A DNA stretch of 5,449 nucleotides from JBGTKH01 sp041744735 (GTDB taxonomy: Bacteria; Planctomycetota; Planctomycetia; Pirellulales; Pirellulaceae): the NCBI GenBank assembly GCA_041744735.1, contig JBGTKH010000300.1:1-5449 (forward strand), in the 5' to 3' direction. Of the stretch, positions 1-5,449 are shown one piece after another. Made by a program: the position numbers and the translations under genes. Every line of letters starts with the position of its first letter. Position 1 is the first letter of the stretch. The notes beneath the pieces were generated by a model. It had not been told where the DNA came from, did not search any database, and saw only the letters and a program-made list of their open reading frames with translations.

Positions 1-16
1 ACGCACGCCGGTAAAT

Positions 17-34
17 ATGGAGAATTAACTCCAT
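17..34. repeat. Short inverted repeat (6-bp stem, 6-nt loop)
   Basis: ATGGAG at 17-22 pairs perfectly with CTCCAT at 29-34 around the AT-only loop AATTAA. No T-run follows it, so it is not a typical intrinsic terminator. Confidence 0.5.
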
Positions 35-49
35 CGCGACAACGGGGAG

Positions 50-80
50 GCGGTGGCTGGATTAACCCTCCAGCCTCCGC
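50..80. repeat. Hairpin with 11 base pairs and one mismatch
   Basis: GGCTGGA (55-61) pairs with TCCAGCC (69-75) around a 7-nt loop. After a T-T mismatch at 54/76 the stem continues as GCGG (50-53) with CCGC (77-80). Only three T residues follow (81-83), so terminator activity on the + strand would be weak. Confidence 0.65.
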
Positions 81-97
81 TTTACCCACTGAGACTT

Positions 98-117
98 CGG
101 AAGTGTCACCACTTCCG
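98..117. repeat. Perfect 8-bp hairpin with tetraloop
   Basis: CGGAAGTG (98-105) pairs perfectly with CACTTCCG (110-117) around the loop TCAC. No T-run follows. It is the third hairpin within 100 bp, and its role is unknown. Confidence 0.65.
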
Positions 118-252
118 CTACGGCAACTTGTACCACTACCCTGCTGACTGCGGAATTGGACGAATACGCGCCGCTTGGTAGAATGGACCTGCCCGTGGGA
201 ACCATCAACAGAGAACCTGTATAAGTATTCTAAATGCCTCGAGATTTGTCTG

Positions 253-846
253 ATGACTACGTTTCATCTCACCGGAGAGGCGCTGTGGCAGCGCATGGAG
301 CGGGCCGTGGAAAAAGTCCAGCAGCGGTTGGAACGCACCGCTAAAACACTCGAAGAGGCGGGGATTCCTTATGCGATCATCGGCGGCCATGCCGTACGAG
401 CGTGGGTGGCGCAAGCCGACGAGGCCGCGGTTCGCACCACACGCGACGTGGACATCTTGCTGCGGCGCTCCGATTGGCCCGCGGCCGTCACCGCTATGGA
501 ACGTGCGGGATTCGTGTACCGGCACGCGAAAAGCATCGACATGTTCCTGGACGGTCCGGGCGCAAAGGCCCGCGACGCCGTGCATGTTCTTTTCGCCGGT
601 GAGAAAGTGCATGCCGACGATGTTGTGCCAGCGCCGGATGTGTCCGAGTCGGAAGACATTCAGCGACACCGCACGTTGCGGCTCGATGCGTTGGTGCGGA
701 TGAAACTAACGTCGTTTCGCGACAAAGACAGGATGCACCTGCGCGACATGATCGACGTCGAAATCGTGGATGAGACGTGGTGTAGGCGTTTGCCGCCGGA
801 GTTGGCCGAGCGATTGAAGGAACTGCTGGACTCGCCAAACGGCTAG
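253..846 (+). CDS. AbiEii/MNT-like nucleotidyltransferase family protein
   Basis: This gene predicts a 197-residue soluble protein with the core of a minimal (pol beta-type) nucleotidyltransferase. After an amphipathic N-terminal helix (about 10-37) comes IIGG at 42-45, then a conserved stretch ending TRDVDIL, which places the metal-binding acidic pair at D65 and D67. A segment rich in K, R and D at 147-169 (LVRMKLTSFRDKDRMHLRDM) resembles the helical region after the catalytic domain in AbiEii-like proteins. Related toxins transfer nucleotides to tRNA or proteins, but substrate and toxicity here are unknown. I chose ATG 253; an in-frame TTG at 175 would add 26 residues that look unlike the family, and ATG 295 is a shorter option with GGAGAGG at 274-280 but long spacing. 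No antitoxin gene adjoins it. It converges on topA, and its stop TAG lies in the left end of the junction repeat. Family call fairly sure; function unsure. Confidence 0.8.
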   Translation: MTTFHLTGEALWQRMERAVEKVQQRLERTAKTLEEAGIPYAIIGGHAVRAWVAQADEAAVRTTRDVDILLRRSDWPAAVTAMERAGFVYRHAKSIDMFLDGPGAKARDAVHVLFAGEKVHADDVVPAPDVSESEDIQRHRTLRLDALVRMKLTSFRDKDRMHLRDMIDVEIVDETWCRRLPPELAERLKELLDSPNG

Positions 847-859
847 TGCTTTGTCAAAG
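843..859 (+). repeat. Left terminal inverted repeat
   Basis: Seventeen bases matching the right end except at one position. The arm is itself palindromic: GCTTTG (848-853) pairs with CAAAGC (855-860) around a single T. The TAG at 844-846 is the stop codon of the nucleotidyltransferase gene. Confidence 0.8.
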
Positions 860-886
860 CTTAGTTTTAGGGTTGGCCAACTGCGT

Positions 887-909
887 GGCGTAAGCTTCCA
901 GCTTGCGTT
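887..909. repeat. Internal hairpin, left copy
   Basis: AAGCT (892-896) and AGCTT (900-904) flank the loop TCC. The stem extends outward to about 10 pairs, including G-T wobbles, with GGCGT on the left and GCGTT on the right. It is the inverted counterpart of the hairpin at 929-952. Confidence 0.7.
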
Positions 910-928
910 TCTGGACGAAATCGGATTA

Positions 929-952
929 GCAAGCAGGATGCAGGATGCTTAC
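929..952. repeat. Internal hairpin, right copy, with 7-bp tandem duplication
   Basis: GCAAGCA (929-935) pairs with TGCTTAC (946-952), with one A/C mismatch inside the otherwise matched arms. The loop is enlarged by a tandem GCAGGAT at 933-939 and 940-946. Without the extra 7 bp, the minus-strand module (957 to 929) matches the left module (885-906) at 19 of 22 positions. Confidence 0.7.
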
Positions 953-962
953 CCCACTTTTT
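929..962 (+). terminator. Possible weak intrinsic terminator
   Basis: The right internal hairpin is followed, after CCCAC, by TTTTT at 958-962. The gap between stem and T-run and the low stem GC content make this a weak candidate for ending the nucleotidyltransferase transcript. Confidence 0.25.
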
Positions 963-964
963 AA

Positions 965-981
965 CTTTGACGAAGCACTAG
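965..981 (-). repeat. Right terminal inverted repeat
   Basis: On the minus strand this reads CTAGTGCTTCGTCAAAG, differing from the left end only by C for T at the tenth base. Its TAG (980-978) is the stop codon of topA. Confidence 0.8.
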
Positions 982-3662
982 GAACTCTTTTTCGTCGCCC
1001 TTTTGCCGCCAGTCTTCTTTTTCGCGGTCGCCTTTTTCGCCCCCGCCTTTTTCGCACCGCCGCGTTTCGCTTTGCGGGTCGAAGGGCCTTTGGCGGCTCG
1101 TTCGGCGAGGAGTTGGACGGCTTGATCGAACGTCAAGGCGTCCGGCGCGGTGCCTTTGGGCAGCGAGGCGTTGGATTCGCCGTCGGCGACGTAGGGGCCA
1201 TAGCGGCCTTCGAGCAGTTTGATCGGCTGGCCGGTGACCGGCGAGGCATCGAAGACCTTGATCGGTTCCTGCGGCGCCGCGCGGCCGCGACCGCCTGTCT
1301 TGGGTTGAGCCAAAAGCTCAAGCGCCTTATCGAGCGTGACTTCGAGCGGCGACACGCCGGCGGGCAGCGAGCGCGTCTCGGTGCCGCATTTCACGTACGG
1401 GCCGAAGCGGCCGTTGTGAGCCACGACTGGTTCGCCGGACTGCGAATGATCCCCCAATGCGCGCGGCAGTGAAAGCAGCTTCAGTGCGACTTGTAAATTG
1501 ACGTCGGACGGTTCCATGCCCTTCAGCAGCGATGCGTTCTTCGGCTTCTCGTCGTCATCGCCCGAGCCAAGTTGCACGTACGGGCCGAAGCGGCCTTGCT
1601 TGATGAACACCGGCTTGTGCGTGTCAGGACATATCCCCAACGGCTCTTCGACTTGCTTGGCTTGTTCGAGCAGCTCCAGAGCCAGTTCGATGGTCAATTC
1701 GTCCGGCGGCAGGTCGTTCGGCAAACTCGCGCGCCGCTCGCCCTGCTCCAAGAACGGACCATAGCGTCCGACGCGGAGCATGATTAGTTCACGGTCTGAC
1801 CCACTCTCCGGCGTGCCGATTTCGAAACGGCTGACCGTGCGGGCGTCGATTTCCTTGATCTTGTTTTCAAGATTTTTTTTCAAACCCGGCGATCCGTTGC
1901 CGTAATAAAATTCATGCAGATACGCGACGTGTCCGGCCTCGGCGCGGCTGATCGAGTCCAGGTAATCTTCCATCTGAGCCGTGAAGTCGTAATCGACCAG
2001 CGTCGGCAGATGTTCTTCCAGCAGCCGCACCACCGAGAAGGCGACCCACGTCGGCACCAGCGCGTTCCCCTTTTTGAAAACATATTCGCGGGCTTGAATC
2101 GTATCGATGATCGACGCATAGGTGCTCGGCCGGCCGATGCCCATTTCTTCCAGCGTCTGAGTGAGCGACGCTTCGCTGTATCGCGACGGCGGCTGCGTGG
2201 TGTGGCTCTTCGCGTCCAATCGGCGGCAGGCAACGGTTTCATCCCGTTTGACCGATGGCAGAATCGTTTCCTTGTCGGCCAAATCCGCTTCGGGATCATC
2301 GCTGCCTTCGACATACGCCCGCAAAAAGCCGGGGAAATCAATCGTTTTGCCGCTGACCTGAAACGCCGCACCGCCACCTTCGATCGTGATCGTGATGCGG
2401 TGCCCGCGAGCGTCGGCCATTTGGCTGGCGATCGTGCGTTTCCAAATCAGCTCGAACAAGCGGTATTCGTCAGGCTTCAATTCCGACCGCAGCACGCCAG
2501 GCAATTCAAACGGATGGCCGGCGGGCCGGATCGCTTCGTGTGCCTCTTGGGCGTTTTTCACTTTGGACTTGTAGACGCGCGGCTCGTCGGGCAGAAACTG
2601 TTGACCGTATTCGGCGCGCACTAAATCGCGCGCCGCATCGATGGCCACTTTTGCCAGATTCGTCGAGTCGGTTCGCATGTAGGTGATGTGGCCGTTCTCG
2701 TACAAGCTCTGAGCCGTGCTCATCGTCCGCCGCGCGGTGAAGCCCAGCTTGCGATTGGCCTCTTGTTGCAACGTGCTGGTCGTGAACGGCGGAGCAGGGC
2801 GCGTGGTATACGGCTTGTCTTCCAGCGACGTGATGCGGAACGTGGCGGATCGCAGCCGCTCGGCGAGTTGCTTGGCTTGCTCTTCGTTAAGCTGCAGCAG
2901 ATTCGCATCTTTGAGCCGCCCCGTCGCGGGATCGAAATCTTTGCCGGCCGGAATCTTTCGGCCAGCGACGGAGACCAGCGTCGCCTGAAACTCTTTGCCT
3001 TGATCCGTCGCGAACATGGCCAGCAAGTCCCAGTACGTGGCGTCGACGAACGCGATTCGTTGGCGTTCTCGATCCACGATCAACCGCACCGCGACACTCT
3101 GCACGCGGCCGGCCGACAACTTCGGTCCCACCTTTCGCCACAAGAGCGGCGAGACCTCGTAGCCGTACAAGCGATCCAGAATGCGGCGCGTCTCTTGGGC
3201 GCGGACCAGATTGTCGTCGATGTCGCGCGGGTGGGCCAGCGCCTCATGGATGGCCTCTTCGGTGATCTCGTGAAATACCAATCGCTTGACGGGCACCTTG
3301 GGGTTCAGCAGCTCGCGCAGGTGCCAACTGATGGCTTCTCCCTCGCGGTCTTCGTCGGTGGCCAGATACAGGTCCTTGGCGTCCTTCAAAGCCTGCTTCA
3401 ACTTGGTGACTTGCTGCTTCTTCCCCGCCGGCACAATGTAGATGGGCGTGAAGTCTTCGTTCACGTTCACACCCAGATAGGCCCACTCTTCGCCCTTGTA
3501 TTTTTCGGGCACCTCTTTGGCCCCTTGCGGCAGATCGCGCACGTGTCCAATGCTGGCCTCAACGGTAAAGTCCCGTCCCAGGAACTTGGCGATCGTGCGC
3601 GCCTTGGCGGGCGATTCCACGATCACCAGCGATTTGCCGGAGCTTGCTGATTTCTTTGCCAT
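978..3662 (-). CDS. topA: DNA topoisomerase I (type IA)
   Basis: This enzyme relaxes negative supercoils by nicking one DNA strand through a tyrosine-phosphate link. Numbering from the GTG at 3665, the TOPRIM domain has VESPAKA (E17) and DEDREGE (D104, D106, E108) for Mg2+. SAGRVQS is at 184-190, and the active-site Y329 and R331 lie in ITYMRTDST. HEAIRP (376-381) and EEMGIGRPSTYASII (506-520) are also typical. The C-terminus carries four repeats with GRYGPF/GRFGPY cores near 633, 691, 752 and 820, then a Lys/Ala/Gly tail (about 861-895) likely to bind DNA. There are only three cysteines (480, 679, 760), so the E. coli-type zinc fingers are absent. At 894-895 residues the length suits the family and the gene is intact. 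ATG 3662 directly follows an in-frame GTG at 3665; either could start it, and no strong Shine-Dalgarno decides. It converges on the nucleotidyltransferase and diverges from the PpiD-like gene. Confidence 0.97.
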   Translation of the reverse strand: MAKKSASSGKSLVIVESPAKARTIAKFLGRDFTVEASIGHVRDLPQGAKEVPEKYKGEEWAYLGVNVNEDFTPIYIVPAGKKQQVTKLKQALKDAKDLYLATDEDREGEAISWHLRELLNPKVPVKRLVFHEITEEAIHEALAHPRDIDDNLVRAQETRRILDRLYGYEVSPLLWRKVGPKLSAGRVQSVAVRLIVDRERQRIAFVDATYWDLLAMFATDQGKEFQATLVSVAGRKIPAGKDFDPATGRLKDANLLQLNEEQAKQLAERLRSATFRITSLEDKPYTTRPAPPFTTSTLQQEANRKLGFTARRTMSTAQSLYENGHITYMRTDSTNLAKVAIDAARDLVRAEYGQQFLPDEPRVYKSKVKNAQEAHEAIRPAGHPFELPGVLRSELKPDEYRLFELIWKRTIASQMADARGHRITITIEGGGAAFQVSGKTIDFPGFLRAYVEGSDDPEADLADKETILPSVKRDETVACRRLDAKSHTTQPPSRYSEASLTQTLEEMGIGRPSTYASIIDTIQAREYVFKKGNALVPTWVAFSVVRLLEEHLPTLVDYDFTAQMEDYLDSISRAEAGHVAYLHEFYYGNGSPGLKKNLENKIKEIDARTVSRFEIGTPESGSDRELIMLRVGRYGPFLEQGERRASLPNDLPPDELTIELALELLEQAKQVEEPLGICPDTHKPVFIKQGRFGPYVQLGSGDDDEKPKNASLLKGMEPSDVNLQVALKLLSLPRALGDHSQSGEPVVAHNGRFGPYVKCGTETRSLPAGVSPLEVTLDKALELLAQPKTGGRGRAAPQEPIKVFDASPVTGQPIKLLEGRYGPYVADGESNASLPKGTAPDALTFDQAVQLLAERAAKGPSTRKAKRGGAKKAGAKKATAKKKTGGKRATKKSS

Positions 3663-3710
3663 CACTTTTATCTTTCGCGCACTCGGCTTGACCAGCTACC
3701 GTCGCAGCGG

Positions 3711-3738
3711 CTAATAAACATAGAGAAACATCACACAA
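3711..3738 (-). promoter_or_regulatory. Weak candidate promoter for topA
   Basis: On the minus strand, TTGTGT (3738-3733) lies 16 bases before TATTAG (3716-3711), matching the sigma70 consensus at 3 and 4 of 6 positions. This would give a leader of roughly 45 bases. AAACAT occurs twice, 10 bp apart, between and over these boxes (3716-3721 and 3726-3731). Support is weak. Confidence 0.25.
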
Positions 3739-3831
3739 TTCCGTGGCTGTACCAGCTAATTTGGGTGGGTGAACATGCGGCCAAGACCACGGCCTCGAGT
3801 CGCCCGAACTGATCGACACTCCTTTTTGGGA

Positions 3832-3859
3832 TTGAATTTACGTCGATCCTCCCTACAAT
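3832..3859 (+). promoter_or_regulatory. Sigma70-like promoter for the PpiD-like gene
   Basis: TTGAAT (3832-3837) and TACAAT (3854-3859) are separated by 16 bases, matching the consensus at 4 and 5 of 6 positions. Transcription would start near 3866, leaving a leader of about 100 bases before ATG 3968. It is the best promoter match I found in the window. Confidence 0.5.
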
Positions 3860-3967
3860 CTGCACGTCACCCGGCCAGAAGGGTGTTGAAAGATCAATAA
3901 TCCGCGGCGCACCGTGCTGTCAAGCCGTGTTCCGATAACTGGACTCTAATCGCGAGCGAAAACGACG

Positions 3968-5449
3968 ATGTCAAATCCCCTCAAAATGTTCCGCAAGCAC
4001 CAGAAGACGTTGCTGATTGTGTTTGGCGTCTTGCTGATGATTTCGTTCCTGGTCGTTGGGTCGATTGACCAACTCTTTTATCGCAACCGCAGTGTGGAAG
4101 CCGAAGCGTCGGTCGCCGTGCTGATTGGCCGCGACAAGCTGTATGAAAACGATTTGCGAAACCTGCGCGCCTCGCACAATCTGACCGTGCGGTTTTTGGA
4201 CGCCGTGATGCAAGAGACGCAGACCAACAAGGGCTCGCCCAAAGCCCAGCCAATCACTCGTTCGGACTCCGACGAGGATCTCGTGCGAACCGAGGTGCTG
4301 GCGCGGCGAGCCGAAGAGATGGGCATCCGCGTGACCGACGACGCGGTGATGACGTACCTGGAACAACTGAGCGACCATACGATTCAACCGAAGAGCCGGT
4401 TTTCGCAAATACTGAACGATTCGACCAACGGCAATTTGAGTGATCAGCAACTGTTCGATCAGTTGCGAAAGGAATTGAAGGCGCAGAATGTGTTGGTGCT
4501 GGCCGGCAGCGGATTGACGGCGCTGACTCCCGCGCAAGCGTACGAGTACCACAATCGCCTGCACCGCCGCGTGAAGGCCGAAGTGCTGCCACTGAAAGTT
4601 GAAGATTACATCAGCCAGGTCAAGGCCGAACCAACCGACCCGGAAGTTCAAGCACTATACGACGAAGGCAAGCTGCGTTACCCACAGCCCGAATCGCCCG
4701 ACCCCGGCTTCAAGCGCCGCAAGAGGATTGCATTTGAGTACGTGCAGTTCGACTTCGAGACGTTCGTGAACGAAGAGATGGCCAAGATCACGGACGAGCA
4801 AATCAAAAAGGAATACGAAGATCGCATCGCGCGCGGCGACTTTAAGGTCCCCGAACTGCCCTCTGAAGACGACGGTGCAGCGCCGAAGACCGGAACGGAA
4901 ACGACACCTGGTACGAAACCAGACGACCCCGCCGGTGCAGCGCCCAGTCCCGAAAAGCCCGCTGACGACAAAGCGCCGGCACCAGCACCGCCGGAGAAGA
5001 CTCCTGACGCAGCACCTGAGAAAACAGAATCGACGCCAGCGCCAAGCGACAAGACGGACGTGCCGCCAAAACCGCAATCCGGCAGCGACGCGCCCAAAGC
5101 CGAAGAGAAACCGAAGGACAAGGCTCCTGCTGCCGAGAAACCAGCGACAGATAAAGCAGATCAACCTTCGCCCGCGAAAGATAACTCCGACGAAAAGAAG
5201 GAAGCGACTCCGCCCGCCGACCAAGGCGCCGCGCGACTACAGTCAGCGTTGTTTGTAAGCTTCAATGACGACGTGGAAACGAACAACGAAACTAGCGATG
5301 ACACTGACGCTACTGTCGCGGCCGAAGAAAAACCTGCGGATGACAAGGCCAGCACGAGTGACGAGCCAACTGAAAAGTCAGCGGAACAAACAGAGCCAAC
5401 GGAAAAGACAACGGCCGAGCCGGCGGAAAAACCTTCGGAGAAACCAGCC
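3968..5449 (+). CDS. PpiD/SurA-like membrane-anchored peptidyl-prolyl isomerase, 3' end outside window
   Basis: The frame is open from ATG 3968 to the window edge (494 codons). The N-terminus is basic (KMFRKHQK), followed by one transmembrane helix at about 14-33, so the rest should lie on the periplasmic side. Residues 48-300 resemble the SurA N-terminal/PpiD chaperone region: VAVLIGRDKLYENDLRNLR, a helix with LARRAEEMGIRVTDDAV (111-127), LTPAQAYEYHNRLHRRVKAE (186-205), then a DPEVQALYDEGKLRY segment (224-238). These proteins hold or fold exported polypeptides. Residues about 297-494 are low-complexity Pro/Ala/Glu/Lys/Asp/Thr sequence with repeated EKP/EKT/DDK motifs, no Trp, Tyr or Cys, and only one short hydrophobic island (LQSALFVSF, 424-432). 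The parvulin domain expected for an active isomerase is not in the window, so catalysis is unproven. No clear Shine-Dalgarno precedes the start. It could instead be a non-catalytic SurA_N-type chaperone. Confidence 0.8.
   Translation, partial: MSNPLKMFRKHQKTLLIVFGVLLMISFLVVGSIDQLFYRNRSVEAEASVAVLIGRDKLYENDLRNLRASHNLTVRFLDAVMQETQTNKGSPKAQPITRSDSDEDLVRTEVLARRAEEMGIRVTDDAVMTYLEQLSDHTIQPKSRFSQILNDSTNGNLSDQQLFDQLRKELKAQNVLVLAGSGLTALTPAQAYEYHNRLHRRVKAEVLPLKVEDYISQVKAEPTDPEVQALYDEGKLRYPQPESPDPGFKRRKRIAFEYVQFDFETFVNEEMAKITDEQIKKEYEDRIARGDFKVPELPSEDDGAAPKTGTETTPGTKPDDPAGAAPSPEKPADDKAPAPAPPEKTPDAAPEKTESTPAPSDKTDVPPKPQSGSDAPKAEEKPKDKAPAAEKPATDKADQPSPAKDNSDEKKEATPPADQGAARLQSALFVSFNDDVETNNETSDDTDATVAAEEKPADDKASTSDEPTEKSAEQTEPTEKTTAEPAEKPSEKPA

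Larger units (their letters stand above)
1..252. other. Leading non-coding or unresolved region with three hairpins
   Basis: No convincing gene is visible here. The + frame beginning at base 1 stays open for 48 codons to a TGA at 145-147 and could be the tail of a gene starting upstream. Its predicted peptide is Gly/Pro/Ser-rich and matches no family I recognise. One minus-strand frame is also open from about position 255 to the left edge, but its only usable start codon is an internal GTG. Three inverted repeats occur at 17-34, 50-80 and 98-117, which is dense for 120 bp and suggests structured RNA, a terminator cluster or the end of a mobile element. A TATAAG at 220-225 resembles a -10 box for the following gene, but I see no matching -35. 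Confidence 0.5.
843..981. mobile_element. MITE- or REP-like palindromic element at convergent gene junction
   Basis: The ends are inverted repeats: CTAGTGCTTTGTCAAAG at 843-859 and, on the minus strand, CTAGTGCTTCGTCAAAG at 981-965, giving 16 of 17 matches. Inside lie two inverted copies of a hairpin module (885-906 and 929-957), plus the perfect palindrome GTTGGCCAAC at 872-881. No reading frame of any size fits the element, so it would be non-autonomous. The outer CTAG at each end may be a 4-bp target-site duplication, as reported for some IS5-group elements; because CTAG is palindromic, it cannot be told apart from repeat sequence. The TAG in each CTAG is the stop codon of the adjacent gene. 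It could act as a bidirectional transcription terminator. The structure is certain; calling it mobile is inference without other copies. Confidence 0.65.
3663..3967. other. Divergent intergenic region between topA and the PpiD-like gene
   Basis: These 305 bp hold the promoters of two divergent genes. A good sigma70-like promoter faces right and a weak candidate faces left (separate entries). CACCC (3868-3872) and GGGTG (3881-3885) could form a 5-bp hairpin near the predicted 5' end of the rightward transcript. I see no credible small gene, tRNA or riboswitch. Confidence 0.6.

Noticed and set aside
175..252. TTG-initiated 26-residue N-terminal extension of the nucleotidyltransferase
   Set aside because: The extension is Cys/Trp/Tyr-rich, unlike the rest of the protein, starts at a rare codon without a ribosome binding site, and the family-like sequence begins after ATG 253.
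1..254. Minus-strand frame open to the left edge
   Set aside because: It lacks an ATG and has only one internal GTG as a possible start. The Gly/Pro/Ser-rich translation matches nothing I recognise.
945..1472. 175-codon + strand open frame beginning inside the repeat element
   Set aside because: It is antisense to the topA C-terminus, and its Arg/Phe/Gly-rich composition is typical of a GC-rich shadow frame.
2688..3650. 320-codon + strand open frame
   Set aside because: It lies entirely opposite the conserved TOPRIM and catalytic region of topA and shows no domain of its own.
3691..3758. Direct repeat ACCAGCTA at 3691-3698 and 3751-3758, 60 bp apart
   Set aside because: An 8-base repeat within a 300-bp region is expected by chance at about this frequency, and it has no symmetry suggesting an operator.
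3971..4651. 226-codon minus-strand open frame, with a further one at 4655-5224
   Set aside because: Both are antisense to the PpiD-like gene, whose sense frame has a start, a transmembrane helix and chaperone-like motifs. The repetitive Arg/Phe/Gly/Val text of the second mirrors the low-complexity linker.
1..5449. CRISPR array, tRNA or rRNA genes
   Set aside because: No regularly spaced repeats and no tRNA-like T-loop/anticodon arrangement or rRNA-like sequence were seen on either strand.

Overview
The window looks like a chromosomal segment from a GC-rich bacterium, most probably a planctomycete of the Pirellulales type. That placement is an inference. It rests on the style of the DNA topoisomerase I (four C-terminal GRYGPY-type repeats and a lysine/alanine tail in place of zinc fingers), on a PpiD/SurA-like membrane chaperone with a very long acidic Pro/Ala/Lys linker, on the weak Shine-Dalgarno sequences, and on a nucleotidyltransferase type I associate with planctomycetes. 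There is no rRNA or other decisive marker here.

Layout from left to right. Positions 1-252 contain no convincing gene but hold three closely spaced hairpins. Positions 253-846 (+) encode a small AbiEii/MNT-like nucleotidyltransferase. Positions 843-981 are a 139-bp palindromic repeat element at the junction of two convergent genes. Positions 978-3662 (-) encode DNA topoisomerase I (topA). Positions 3663-3967 are a divergent intergenic region with a good sigma70-like promoter for the right-hand gene. Positions 3968-5449 (+) are the first 494 codons of a membrane-anchored, periplasmic PpiD/SurA-like peptidyl-prolyl isomerase that runs off the window.

The three genes do not form an obvious pathway: topA relaxes supercoils, the PpiD-like protein probably helps exported proteins fold, and the nucleotidyltransferase appears solitary, with no recognisable antitoxin partner. 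The most interesting feature is the junction element. It has 17-bp inverted ends that begin with CTAG, and it contains two inverted copies of a hairpin module related by a compensatory base-pair change. The CTAG at each end supplies the TAG stop codon of the gene on that side. Removing the insert together with one CTAG would leave the two genes overlapping at a single CTAG, which suggests a MITE- or REP-like insertion into shared stop codons.
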